A stretch of 64,000 nt of DNA from an uncultured Calothrix sp. (GTDB lineage Bacteria > Cyanobacteriota > Cyanobacteriia > Cyanobacteriales > Nostocaceae): NCBI GenBank assembly GCA_937973965.1, contig CALJJQ010000039.1, forward strand, positions 62,001 to 126,000, given 5' to 3'. Numbering within the stretch: the stretch's first letter is position 1; each line of letters opens with the position of its first letter. A model generated the notes under the pieces. It was given only the letters and a program-made list of their open reading frames with translations. It did not search any database and was not told where the DNA came from. Position numbers and translations under genes: made by a program. Positions 8,814 through 17,449 of the stretch are shown piece by piece.

Positions 8814-9676
8814 CTCTCAACCAACACAGGTGACAGTGGTGGAAGTACAGAAAATGAAAATATTTATTACATTTAGTCCCATGAAAACAAAAAAAGTCTA
8901 TTGTTTTTAAGTAGGCAGCACATAACAACACTGAAGATTTTACCCATTCCTCCGGGGTGTTTTCGCGTATACTCGTTAGTGCCGAGCTGTTCCTGTCAAA
9001 TTTCCCACGTCTGTGCTGCAATCATTCCCCTGTTCACAGTTGGAATTTCCGTTTATCAGACCTTTAGTAACTAGCTTCTAAATCGTCTGTCAACTTGATT
9101 TTGATGAATGTCTGTACTGAACTTGTCGAAGTACGGTAGTGGGGGTCATTTTACCCGTGTCTGAGTTGAAAATGAAATGATGATACATCCATCATTTGAT
9201 TTTGCTGTAAGCTTAAGTCGGCGTGCATAATTATCACTTGTTTGCTTGTAGTTGGGCAAAGAGCGCTCTAGGCGCAACCGCGAGCTCAAGAAAGAGACTT
9301 TGCTTTTCTTTACATAGTACTCTTCAATAAGGAAGAAGATGCTGCGCATTTATGGTTATTTCTCGCTAGCTTACTTATTTTGTTCATATTGACAGGTCAC
9401 TAGTAAATGTAAACCATTTAAGTGATTGCTGTCTAAATGGATTGTGGAAGTTGGGTTAATCAGGCAATCGCCATCAGAAAAATCTCATTTCTTGATTGTG
9501 AATTAGTGAAGTTAAACGGGGAAACCTGAGCAAAATATGAGTCTCCTCATCAATTGTTGATGTTTCCCTGAGTCGCCTACATGTACTACTGAAACCAGAA
9601 TATATGAAAGTAGTTTTTCCCTATTCCCTATTTACAAGTCAGATAATTCTGTAACATTCGGAAATCTCCAACTTTT
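8814..9676. other. Long intergenic region inside the injection-system locus
   Basis: No credible gene is present; the short open frames here have neither a ribosome binding site nor coding character. Bases 9085-9195 resemble 59450-59530: both have a TCTGTCAACTT.ATTTTGAT start, then a .GTGG.GTCAT...CCCGT.T.TGAGTT core, so they are diverged copies of one repeat. Bases 9573-9630 match the CTACATGTACT...TTTTTCCCTA type repeat also seen near 120-195 and 56155. The region may hold the main promoter of the structural genes that start at 9677, but I cannot point to one. Confidence 0.5.
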
Positions 9677-10267
9677 ATGATTATTGATGCAATGCGACTA
9701 ATACAGCTTGCTTTACAGCGTTATATCCGAGAGGTTGAGCCACAGCTTGAACCAGCTCAGATTGTCATCATTAATAATATTGCCACAGCCCAAGAACTAG
9801 GTGGTACTAATAACCAACTAAATGGACATGTGGTGATGAGTCTGGTTAATCTTCAGGAGGAAACTACACTCAAGAATGGTTCTAATTATCGTTTAGAGAA
9901 TGGTCGTGCAGTTTACCAAAATCCCCCCGTTCATCTGAACTTATTTATTCTCTTTACCGTTCTCCACAACCAGCACGAAACAGCTTTGCAGCTACTATCA
10001 CGAGTGATTGAATTTTTCCAATTCCAGAGGGAATTTTCACCACTGACAACACCCACCGGTTCAGGGATGTCACAAAATGTCCGAGTTATTTTAGATTTGT
10101 ATTCTTTGACCTTTGAACAACTGAACCATCTTTGGGGGACTTTGGGGGGTAAACAGATTCCTTTTGCTCTGTATCGCGCTCGTTTAGTTAGCTTAGAGGT
10201 GCAAAAACGGCAAGCAGAATCACCTGTAATTAGTGAAATGAATCTTAATGATTCAGGTGGGGGTTAG
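9677..10267 (+). CDS. DUF4255 (Pvc16 N-terminal) cap/terminator protein
   Basis: A 196-residue protein of the DUF4255 family, the N-terminal domain of Pvc16/Afp16. In the Serratia antifeeding prophage and Photorhabdus PVC, this protein caps the tube and ends sheath polymerisation. Features seen are the start MIIDAMRLIQLALQRYI, VVMSLVNLQEETTLKN in the middle, then PPVHLNLFILFTVL and QLLSRVIEFFQ. The C-terminal 25 residues are polar. It is close-packed with the next gene (3 bases between), so the two are almost certainly co-transcribed. Its presence with the sheath, tubes and AAA+ ATPase makes the CIS assignment robust. Confidence 0.88.
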   Translation: MIIDAMRLIQLALQRYIREVEPQLEPAQIVIINNIATAQELGGTNNQLNGHVVMSLVNLQEETTLKNGSNYRLENGRAVYQNPPVHLNLFILFTVLHNQHETALQLLSRVIEFFQFQREFSPLTTPTGSGMSQNVRVILDLYSLTFEQLNHLWGTLGGKQIPFALYRARLVSLEVQKRQAESPVISEMNLNDSGGG

Positions 10268-10270
10268 ATA

Positions 10271-11476
10271 ATGAAGATTTTATATAAACAAATCCTGAAT
10301 TTGCAACTCTGGCATGATTATTACTTGGGTCAACCCGATCCATCAACCTTACCAGGGATCGATTATGAAATATCATCGATGTTAACTCTGGTTCCGACTG
10401 CACATTGCCAACGGGTGCTGAAAAATTTGCGCTGGATTTTTCGTCCCCAACCTTGGGGAGCAAGTATTTTTGCTGATGTGGAGGAAATCAATTCTGGTAG
10501 TACCCGTCCTAATTATCAAACCCAGATACCAGTAGACCATCCGCAAAGATTAACATTTTGGTTAGTAGTGCGGGATCGCTATTTTAGTAATTACACAAAT
10601 TTACCCCTGAGTACACCTGGTCAGCAAATTTATTATTTCTCCAATTTATCAGCGAATCAAGGTCATGCTTTATTTCTGAGCCAACCCTTACCAGTTTACG
10701 CTCCTCACACAAGCTATCAGCTGGGACAATTGGTAACCCATGATGGTAAAACTCTAGAGGGATTACGGAATCATATATCAGTTGATGATATTCCTGATAC
10801 TCGTGATTGGGATAGTTTTCCCGGTAGTCAGTATGTTTCCTCCCTAGATAGACTAGCAAAACAGGTATTATTGAAAACACATACCTTGAGTCGGGCAGAC
10901 CCAGGTGAGACCTTTCACTTCACCTTGGTAGATGCAAACCAACTGGAAACCTGGAAACAAAAGGTGACAGTACCGAAAAAACATACTTCAGGAAATGCGA
11001 TCGCTGTGAACCTGAATTTTTCTGATCAACTCCCTGGTTGCTATCAACTACATCTAAACAATATTCCTGTGGAAAAATTTATCCTTTATGACCCGATGAC
11101 CAGGAGTGATGCATTTGCCTTAGTAGAAATTATTCTGAATCAGAATTTAGTCCCACCGGCTTTTTCCCTATTGCAATACCAGGAAGGAAAAACCCGAATT
11201 CGTCCCCAAACCTACGTAATTCGCTTTAAAAATCGGGCTACCCATTGGCGATATCGCTACGAACAACCCCACGGATTCAACCAAGATGAGTTACCTGATT
11301 TTCAATTACAAGATGAAAAAACCTACTTTAGTCAGCGTCCCCAAGGACTACGACGACGACCCCAGCGTCTACTGAGCGACGGCAAAGGTCAACCTTTACC
11401 AGCACCAGGAGTGACACTAATTAAACCAGAAACCAAAGAAAATGCGATCGCTATTTTTTCTGATATCCACTTGTAA
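10271..11476 (+). CDS. Unrecognised 401-residue CIS-locus protein
   Basis: I do not recognise this 401-residue protein. It starts 3 bases after the cap gene and ends 28 bases before the sheath gene, so it is embedded in the structural operon. The N-terminal region is aromatic-rich and soluble (ILNLQLWHDYYLGQPD). A β-rich middle follows, and the last ~60 residues are strongly basic, with RRRPQR near residue 360. There is no signal peptide and no membrane segment. The position beside Afp16-type cap genes suggests a structural or assembly role at the cap end. A second cap-like subunit would be one possibility, but this is inference from neighbourhood only. Confidence 0.75.
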   Translation: MKILYKQILNLQLWHDYYLGQPDPSTLPGIDYEISSMLTLVPTAHCQRVLKNLRWIFRPQPWGASIFADVEEINSGSTRPNYQTQIPVDHPQRLTFWLVVRDRYFSNYTNLPLSTPGQQIYYFSNLSANQGHALFLSQPLPVYAPHTSYQLGQLVTHDGKTLEGLRNHISVDDIPDTRDWDSFPGSQYVSSLDRLAKQVLLKTHTLSRADPGETFHFTLVDANQLETWKQKVTVPKKHTSGNAIAVNLNFSDQLPGCYQLHLNNIPVEKFILYDPMTRSDAFALVEIILNQNLVPPAFSLLQYQEGKTRIRPQTYVIRFKNRATHWRYRYEQPHGFNQDELPDFQLQDEKTYFSQRPQGLRRRPQRLLSDGKGQPLPAPGVTLIKPETKENAIAIFSDIHL

Positions 11477-11504
11477 CTAATCACTGATTACTAAGTATCC
11501 AAAT

Positions 11505-12941
11505 ATGCCAAGTACCTACAAAACTCCAGGGGTTTATATTGAGGAAATCTCCAAATTTCCCCCCTCCGTTGCTCAGGTTGAAACCGCGATTCCAGCCTTC
11601 ATTGGCTACACTCAAATGGCTAAGTACGGTGTCGAAGACTTTCACGCCGATCCAGCTAATCCCATACTGCGACCAATACGGATCACTTCGTTGCTAGAAT
11701 ACGAATTATTTTTTGGTAAAGCCAACAGTGAAACGACTATCCAAGTTTTAATCGAGGACACGAATAAAAATGGCAACCTAGTTGAACGAAAGGTAAATGC
11801 TCGTATTGGTACTCCCAGTCCCAATAACTTGTATTACGCAATGCAGGCTTTCTTCGATAATGGTGGTGGACCTTGCTACGTTGTCTCCGTTGGTTCAATG
11901 AACGGTACTATAGATGTTAACGCCCTGCGAAACGGTTTGGCAGAAGTTGCCAAGGAAGATGAAGTTACTCTGCTGGTTTTTCCCGAAAGTCAAATTCTAA
12001 GTGATGCAGACTACGCGAGCTTAATGACTGCTGCTCTAGATCAATGTGATAAATTACAGGATCGGTTTACAGTCATGGATCTCAAACTTTTGGCTCCACC
12101 CCAAACCATCCTGGATGCAGCAAACGCTTTTCGGGATTTAAGCCTACCTTTAGAGAAGCTAAAATACAGCGCCATTTACACCCCTAATGTTGAAACCATC
12201 TTCAACTATTTGTATAACGAGGATCAAGTTAGTATCTTTCGCCGTGTGGATGGGGGGACTGAAACGGAAGAAGGAAAGATGAATGCTTTCAACCCTGTGG
12301 TAACACCTGGTGCAGACGGTACTCAATATGCTTTGATCAAGGCAGCCATTGATCAAATGCCCCTAGTTCTACCCCCTTCGCCATTAGTGGTGGGTCAATA
12401 TGCAAGTACCGATAATACCCGTGGTGTGTGGAAAGCCCCAGCTAACGTCGCTCTTGCTTCAGTAATCAAACCAACCCTGAAAATTACCAACGACCAGCAG
12501 GATCAACTAAATGTTCATCCTACAGGTAAATCAATCAATGCAATTCGTGCTTTTACCGGTAAAGGAACCTTAATTTGGGGTTCCCGTACCCTCGCTGGTA
12601 ACGATAACGAATGGCGGTATGTTCCGGTACGACGATTTTTCAGTATGGCGGAAGAATCGATCAAGAAAGCCACGGAAGGGTTTGTGTTTGAACCGAATGA
12701 CGCTAATACCTGGGTGAAGGTGAAAGCGATGATCGAGAACTTTCTCACCCTGCAATGGCGAGCTGGTGCATTAGCTGGAGCGAAACCAGAGCAAGCGTTT
12801 TATGTGAAAGTGGGGTTAAATGAAACTATGACGGCACTGGATATTCTCGAAGGTCGGATGATTATCGAAATTGGTATGGCTGTGGTACGTCCGGCTGAGT
12901 TTATTATCCTCAAGTTCTCCCACAAGATGCAGGAAAGCTAA
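11505..12941 (+). CDS. Contractile sheath protein (Afp2/Cis2-like)
   Basis: Sheath subunit of the contractile machine, 478 residues, of the phage tail sheath superfamily. Recognisable parts are the N-terminal linker strand YKTPGVYIEEI, the AIPAFIGYT motif just after it, YYAMQAFFDNGGGPCYVVSV, and the C-terminal sheath core (RTLAGNDNEWRYVPVRRFFS through EIGMAVVRPAEFIILKFSHK). The terminal strands are those that interlock neighbouring subunits in known sheaths. Only one sheath gene is present, whereas Afp and PVC clusters carry three paralogues, so the sheath is probably homopolymeric. Start at ATG 11505. A 390-base gap with dispersed repeats follows, which could separate its expression from the tube gene. 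Confidence 0.95.
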   Translation: MPSTYKTPGVYIEEISKFPPSVAQVETAIPAFIGYTQMAKYGVEDFHADPANPILRPIRITSLLEYELFFGKANSETTIQVLIEDTNKNGNLVERKVNARIGTPSPNNLYYAMQAFFDNGGGPCYVVSVGSMNGTIDVNALRNGLAEVAKEDEVTLLVFPESQILSDADYASLMTAALDQCDKLQDRFTVMDLKLLAPPQTILDAANAFRDLSLPLEKLKYSAIYTPNVETIFNYLYNEDQVSIFRRVDGGTETEEGKMNAFNPVVTPGADGTQYALIKAAIDQMPLVLPPSPLVVGQYASTDNTRGVWKAPANVALASVIKPTLKITNDQQDQLNVHPTGKSINAIRAFTGKGTLIWGSRTLAGNDNEWRYVPVRRFFSMAEESIKKATEGFVFEPNDANTWVKVKAMIENFLTLQWRAGALAGAKPEQAFYVKVGLNETMTALDILEGRMIIEIGMAVVRPAEFIILKFSHKMQES

Positions 12942-13331
12942 TGAAAGTAAGGGGGTAAAACCTCTGTTTTGCGTGGGGTGTGAAGTTGGGTTGGAGAGTT
13001 TCACGACAAAAAATAAATTTTATTTGGGATGCTCTCGGTAATTTAATGACCTCACCCTAAGACTCTCAGAGGATATTTTAGAAGTCGATTTTAATACTTA
13101 ACAAGCTTGTTTTTTGGGAGTAGGCAGAAGGGAATCGGCAGAGACGCGACATGTCGTGTCTGTACAGTTTCTAACGACAAATATACAGCTTGAGCCTATT
13201 TACTCTCTTCAATAAGTGGTTGATAAAGTATTTATTGACGCTTTCCAAACATCCTCTCAGACGCGAAGATAATGCTCAAAATCTGGATTCATACTCGAAT
13301 TGAGAATCTAAAATCCAAAATCCAAAATCCT
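12942..13331. other. Repeat-bearing gap between sheath and tube genes
   Basis: No gene is supported. Bases 13141-13167 contain the palindromic family element GAGACGCGACATGTCGTGTC. A perfect 12-bp palindrome AACAAGCTTGTT followed by Ts lies near 13098-13113. Just before the tube start is an array of (C)AAAATC heptamers (13306-13330). The same order of TACTT..., GTTTTTTGGGAGTAGG and GAGACGCGACAT is found near 53060-53120. Confidence 0.55.
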
Positions 13332-13769
13332 ATGACTGACATTAACTATCCATTACCGAAGTTTCATTTCCAAGTAGACTGGGGTGGTAAACGTATCGGC
13401 TTTACTGAAGTTTCGGGACTGAATGTGGAAACTCAGGCAATTGAATACCGGGAAGGGAACATGCCTCAGTATAACAAGCTACAAATGCCAGGAATGCAGA
13501 AGTATGGTCCAATTACGATGAAAAGAGGGACGGTGAAGGGAGATAACGAGTTTTTTACTTGGTGGAATACGGTGGCATTGAATACCATTGAACGGCGGGA
13601 TTTAACGATTAGTCTTCTGAATGAGAAGCATGAGCCAGTGGTGGTTTGGAAGGTGAATCGGGCTTGGCCGACAAAGGCCACTTCTACCGACTTGAAAAGT
13701 GATGGGAATGAGGTAGCAATTGAGACGATTGAAATTGTGCATGAAGGATTAACGATTGAAAACGGTTAA
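13332..13769 (+). CDS. Inner tube protein (Afp1/Cis1-like)
   Basis: Tube subunit of the phage tail tube (T4 gp19-like) superfamily, 145 residues, forming the inner conduit. Diagnostic parts are YPLPKFHFQVDWGGKRIGFT, the EVSGLNVETQAIEYREG strand pair, then MKRGTVKGDNEFFTWWN, and near the end VVVWKVNRAWPTKATSTDLK. I start at ATG 13332, giving the usual family length. An upstream ATG at 13272 would add 20 residues translated from the CAAAATC repeat array and is unlikely. This is the first of two tube paralogues, as in Afp1 and Afp5. Confidence 0.95.
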   Translation: MTDINYPLPKFHFQVDWGGKRIGFTEVSGLNVETQAIEYREGNMPQYNKLQMPGMQKYGPITMKRGTVKGDNEFFTWWNTVALNTIERRDLTISLLNEKHEPVVVWKVNRAWPTKATSTDLKSDGNEVAIETIEIVHEGLTIENG

Positions 13770-13797
13770 GTAGAGACGCGATGTATCCTGTCTCTAC
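13770..13797. repeat. GTAGAGACGCGA-type palindromic repeat
   Basis: GTAGAGACGCGATGTATCCT followed by GTCTCTAC forms an imperfect hairpin with GTAGAGAC/GTCTCTAC arms. It begins immediately after the tube stop codon. Similar elements occur at 13141, 17375, 45957 and 53093. Confidence 0.7.
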
Positions 13798-13869
13798 AAA
13801 CAAAATTCATCTGTTGCATTTATTGCCAGAACAGTTTAGAAGTCTGTTTTGCCGAAGTTGAGGAGAGCG

Positions 13870-14346
13870 ATGGTATATACTTATCCTCCTGTTAGTTTCT
13901 TTTTTGACGTGATATTTCTGGGTGAAAGCCTGGATAAGCAAAATGTCGAAACCCGTTTTCAAAGTGTTACTGGTTTGAGTGTAGATATGCAAACGGAATC
14001 CCTCAAGGAGGGAGGGGAAAATCGGTTTGAGCATACCTTACCAGTACGCAGTAAATATAGCCCGTTGGTACTGAAGCGAGGCTTAGTAAAAAATTCCCAG
14101 ATGGTGAATTGGTGTATGGATGCCATTGTCAAATTTGATATCCGTCCGATGAATTTGCTGGTAAGGCTGTTACATGTGCAAGGTGCTGCGAAAAATTCTG
14201 CTGCCAATATCGAACCACTCGTTACTTGGAATGTGATTAATGCTTGGCCGAAGAAATGGTCAGTTTCAGATTTTAATGCCGAACAAAATGCGATCGCCAT
14301 TGAATCTCTGGAGTTGAATTACAGCTATTTCGAGAGGCAAAAATAG
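13870..14346 (+). CDS. Second tube protein (Afp5-like tube initiator)
   Basis: A second tail-tube superfamily protein, 158 residues. It shares with the first tube the strand order and the landmarks TRFQSVTGLSVDMQTESLKEGG, LVLKRGLVKNSQMVNWCMD and TWNVINAWPKKWSVSDFN. It is more divergent, as expected for the Afp5-type subunit that starts the tube on the baseplate hub. The start is ATG 13870, with a good ribosome binding site (GAGGAG) 5 bases upstream; a TTG at 13849 in the same frame is not needed. It is followed after 26 bases by the DUF5908 gene. Confidence 0.92.
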   Translation: MVYTYPPVSFFFDVIFLGESLDKQNVETRFQSVTGLSVDMQTESLKEGGENRFEHTLPVRSKYSPLVLKRGLVKNSQMVNWCMDAIVKFDIRPMNLLVRLLHVQGAAKNSAANIEPLVTWNVINAWPKKWSVSDFNAEQNAIAIESLELNYSYFERQK

Positions 14347-14372
14347 CCCTGAAGCAATTGGAGAATTATATT

Positions 14373-14549
14373 ATGCCACTGGAAATCAGAGAGTTGGTGA
14401 TCAAAGCCTCCATTCATGATGGGGGACAGGGGCAAAACACAAATCAAAGCCAAGCAGCAAATAATACAGAAAATCGGAATCACGCTGATATTATTGCTGC
14501 CTGTGTAGAACAGGTATTAGCCATCCTCAAGGAACAATCGGAGCGCTAA
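14373..14549 (+). CDS. DUF5908 small CIS protein (Afp6-like)
   Basis: A 58-residue protein with the DUF5908 hallmark at its start, MPLEIRELVIKASIHDGG, followed by an Asn/Gln-rich linker and a C-terminal helix (ADIIAACVEQVLAILKEQSE). Proteins of this family (Afp6-like) are found between tube and hub genes of contractile injection systems; the exact role is unsettled. I start at ATG 14373 with GGAG upstream; a TTG at 14358 is an alternative. Only three bases separate it from the hub gene. Confidence 0.88.
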   Translation: MPLEIRELVIKASIHDGGQGQNTNQSQAANNTENRNHADIIAACVEQVLAILKEQSER

Positions 14550-14552
14550 TTT

Positions 14553-15269
14553 ATGCCGCCAACAGGTGAACTAATTAAGGTGAAACTGGAGATATATAAG
14601 GACGATCGCTACCAAAGTAAGATTGGGTATTTCGATCTACCCATCAATCCGGAGCAGTTTTCCCAACAGTTTCAAGTTGAATACAATCGCCAGCAAGCTC
14701 AAGGTTCTCAGCAGAACGATTTAACATATAAATTTACTCCACCCCAGGAAATTAAGCTTGATTTTATCTTCGATGGAACTGGGGTAGTCCCCGATAAGCA
14801 AAATCCGGGCAAATTTCATCGAGATGTAGTTGGACAAATAGAGAAATTTTTCCGACTGACCTACCAAATGAATCCTGAGACCCACAAGCCGAATTTTCTG
14901 CGTCTGTTGTGGGGGGAGTTTTCTTTTGGCTACGGTAAGTATGGCTTTGACTGTGTTCTCACCAATGTCCAGGTTAATTACACCCTCTTTACCCCAGATG
15001 GTAAACCCCTGCGAGCCAAGCTGAGTGCAACCTTTGCCAGCTATGTTGAGATGAAAAAGAGGCTACAGGAGGAAAACAAGAAATCTCCCGACCTCACCCA
15101 TCAGCGCAAGGTGACAGCAGGTGATACTTTACCTGTGATGACCTATCGCATCTATGACGACCCATCCTATTATTTACAAATTGCGAAAGTTAACGGTTTG
15201 GTTAATTTCCGCCGTTTAAAGACTAACACCGATTTGAGATTTCCCCCCCTGGATAAAACGGAATTATGA
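14553..15269 (+). CDS. CIS tube/LysM hub protein (Afp7-like)
   Basis: A 238-residue protein combining an N-terminal CIS-tube domain (GELIKVKLEIYKD, then the conserved NPEQFSQQFQVEYNRQQAQG) with a C-terminal LysM-like module (about residues 185-235: KVTAGDTLPVMTYRIYDDPS then YYLQIAKVNGL). Afp7-type proteins join the tube to the VgrG-like spike in the baseplate hub. The LysM may help the spike complex, or hold it at peptidoglycan. The stop overlaps the next start by 4 bases (ATGA), indicating translational coupling with the spike gene. Confidence 0.92.
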   Translation: MPPTGELIKVKLEIYKDDRYQSKIGYFDLPINPEQFSQQFQVEYNRQQAQGSQQNDLTYKFTPPQEIKLDFIFDGTGVVPDKQNPGKFHRDVVGQIEKFFRLTYQMNPETHKPNFLRLLWGEFSFGYGKYGFDCVLTNVQVNYTLFTPDGKPLRAKLSATFASYVEMKKRLQEENKKSPDLTHQRKVTAGDTLPVMTYRIYDDPSYYLQIAKVNGLVNFRRLKTNTDLRFPPLDKTEL

Positions 15270-17038
15270 CCGATCTAATTATTCCAGAAAATGCACTTTA
15301 TAATGTCGCCACCTTCAAGTTACTCTCTGAGGGGAAAGACATCACGAATGATTATACTGTGTTGTCTTTGACGGTACATCGAGCGGTGAACCGTATACCC
15401 ACAGCACAAATTGTCCTACGGGATGGTGCTGCTGCTTCAGAAACCTTTGCAGCTAGTGAGGGAGCAGACTTAATTCCCGGTAAAAAGGTGGAAATTGCCA
15501 TTGGTTATGATGGCAATGACAAAAGTATGTTTCAAGGGTTGATTGTTAAACATGCGATTAAAGTCGGTGCAAATGGGGACTCGATACTCATCCTCGATTG
15601 CAAAGATGTTGCTACCAGGTTAACCATCGGTCGTCACTGTCGGTATTTTCGCGAACAAAAAGATAGCGATGCGATCGCCGAAATTATTGGCGGTTACAGT
15701 GGTATATCTGCGGATGTGGCAAGTACTTCTGCGACACATCCGGAAATTGTCCAATACTACGCCAATGATTGGGATTTTATCCTCTCACGGGCAGAAATAA
15801 ATGGGTTGATTGTTTTAGTGGAGGATGGAAAACTCAAGGTTAAAGCTCCTAATACCAGTGGTAATCCCACAGTCACCCTCACCTATGGGGTGAATCTACT
15901 GGAATTTGCTGCCGAAATGGACGCAAGAACCCAGCACCAAACAGTTAAAGCTAAGGCATGGAATTATACCAACCAGAACTTACTGGAAGTGACAGCAACC
16001 GAACCGCAAGTTAACAATCAGGGTAATTTATCAGGTAAAACATTGGCAAATGCGATCGCTTCCGATGCTTGGGAACTACGTCACGGTGGTCAGGTGGAAC
16101 AGACTGAACTCAAAGCTTGGGCTAATGCTCAACTGTTGAAAAGTCGATTGGCGAAAATTCAAGGTAAGGTGAAGACTGCTGGGTTCCCTAATGCTAAACC
16201 TGATACCTTAGTAGAACTGAAGGGAATGGGTAGACGTTTTAACGGGTTAGCCTATGTTTCTGGTATACGCCACGAAATGGTTGCAGGCACTTGGTATACT
16301 TACATGTATTTGGGTATGGAGCCTCAGTGGTTTTACCAGGTGACAGATATTGGAGAACGACCTGCATCCGGACTCCTTCCTGGTGTCAACGGCTTGCAAA
16401 TTGGGGTGGTAGTGCAGTTAAAGGATGACCCCAAGGGGGAAGACCGCATTCTCGTGAAAACCCCGATAATTGATTCCCAAAGTGAGGGGGTTTGGTCGCG
16501 GATTGCTACTTTGGATGCAGGGAATAATCGTGGTTCCTTCTTCCGTCCGGAAATTGGCGATGAGGTAGTAATGGGTTTTCTCAACGATGACCCCCGTGAC
16601 CCGATTGTGTTGGGAATGCTCAACAGTAGTGCTAAACCAGCTCCCCTCAAAGCTCAAAATGAAAACCATCACAAGGGCTTTTTTACGCGATCGCAAATGA
16701 AAGTCAGCTTTGACGATGAGAAGAAAATTATCACTTTGGAAACACCGAGAGGTAACAAAATTATCATCTCCGATGAGGATAAAGGCATTACTTTGAAAGA
16801 CCAAAACGGTAATACCATGACCATGAATGATAAGGGTATCAGCATCAAAAGCCTTAAAGATATTACTTTGGAAGCTACTGGTAAACTGACACTCAAGGCC
16901 ACACAAGATACCAGTATTGAAGGGTTGAATGTGCAGGTGAAAGCAAACGCTCAATTTAAAGCCCAAGGTAATGCAGGAGCGGAAGTCTCTACCAGTGCGA
17001 TCGCGATTTTAAAAGGTTCGTTAGTACAAATTAATTAA
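15266..17038 (+). CDS. VgrG-like spike protein (Afp8-like)
   Basis: The central spike, 590 residues, of the VgrG / phage late-control D (gp27-gp5) family. The N-terminal gp27-like part occupies about residues 1-370. The gp5-like OB-fold starts near 375 (LQIGVVVQLKDDPKGEDRIL) and includes the family motif FRPEIGDEVVMGFLNDDPRDP. After this, a repetitive β-helical needle runs from about 470 to 590 (for example GITLKDQNGNTMTMNDKGIS). It should trimerise and carry the PAAR tip encoded by the next gene. It overlaps the hub gene by 4 bases. There is no extended C-terminal toxin domain, so it is not an evolved VgrG. Confidence 0.93.
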   Translation: MTDLIIPENALYNVATFKLLSEGKDITNDYTVLSLTVHRAVNRIPTAQIVLRDGAAASETFAASEGADLIPGKKVEIAIGYDGNDKSMFQGLIVKHAIKVGANGDSILILDCKDVATRLTIGRHCRYFREQKDSDAIAEIIGGYSGISADVASTSATHPEIVQYYANDWDFILSRAEINGLIVLVEDGKLKVKAPNTSGNPTVTLTYGVNLLEFAAEMDARTQHQTVKAKAWNYTNQNLLEVTATEPQVNNQGNLSGKTLANAIASDAWELRHGGQVEQTELKAWANAQLLKSRLAKIQGKVKTAGFPNAKPDTLVELKGMGRRFNGLAYVSGIRHEMVAGTWYTYMYLGMEPQWFYQVTDIGERPASGLLPGVNGLQIGVVVQLKDDPKGEDRILVKTPIIDSQSEGVWSRIATLDAGNNRGSFFRPEIGDEVVMGFLNDDPRDPIVLGMLNSSAKPAPLKAQNENHHKGFFTRSQMKVSFDDEKKIITLETPRGNKIIISDEDKGITLKDQNGNTMTMNDKGISIKSLKDITLEATGKLTLKATQDTSIEGLNVQVKANAQFKAQGNAGAEVSTSAIAILKGSLVQIN

Positions 17039-17075
17039 AAAAAAGTAGCTAGATATACAAAGGGAAGAAAACACA

Positions 17076-17369
17076 ATGGGAAAACCAGCAGCTCGTCTGA
17101 CGGATATGCATATTTGTCCAATGGTGACAGGGGTTGTCCCCCATGTGGGTGGACCAATTATTGCTCCGGGAGTTCCCACTGTTCTGATTGGTGGACTACC
17201 AGCAGCTGTAGTCGGTGATACCTGTACCTGTACTGGACCGACCGATACGATCATTTTGGGTTCAACAACGGTGATGATTGGAGGAAAACCCGCAGTTCGG
17301 ATTGGAGATACCACTGCTCACGGAGGTTCGATTGTCTTGGGAGCATTTAATGTGTTGATTGGGGGGTAA
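17076..17369 (+). CDS. PAAR-repeat tip protein (Afp10-like)
   Basis: A 97-residue PAAR protein that would sharpen the spike tip. Motifs are GKPAARLTDMHICPM, GPIIAPGVPTVLIGGLPAAV, and GGKPAVRIGDTTAHGG. His and Cys residues (H12, C14, the CTC near residue 50 and the H of AHGG) are in keeping with a metal-bound tip. The length is typical of a bare PAAR without a toxin extension. It lies 37 bases after the spike gene. Confidence 0.95.
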   Translation: MGKPAARLTDMHICPMVTGVVPHVGGPIIAPGVPTVLIGGLPAAVVGDTCTCTGPTDTIILGSTTVMIGGKPAVRIGDTTAHGGSIVLGAFNVLIGG

Positions 17370-17374
17370 CAAAT

Positions 17375-17400
17375 GTAGAGACACGACATATCGTGTCTTG
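17375..17400. repeat. GTAGAGACACGA-type palindromic repeat
   Basis: AGACACGA-CATA-TCGTGTCT is a perfect 8-bp hairpin with a 4-base loop, lying between the PAAR and gp25 genes. It is a member of the same family as 13141, 13770, 45957 and 53093. Confidence 0.7.
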
Positions 17401-17449
17401 TGAGGTATTTGTAAAATACACGTAATTAGAAAATTCAAAATTATTTAAC

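Noticed and set aside
9146..9349. 67-codon minus-strand open frame in the CIS intergenic gap
   Set aside because: No ribosome binding site, no family resemblance, and it overlaps repeat sequence.
13272..13331. Extended N-terminus of the tube protein from ATG 13272
   Set aside because: The extra 20 residues are mainly a translation of the heptamer array and are not part of the tube fold.
16418..16966. 182-codon open frame antisense to the spike gene
   Set aside because: It overlaps the conserved VgrG gene fully and has the composition of a shadow frame.
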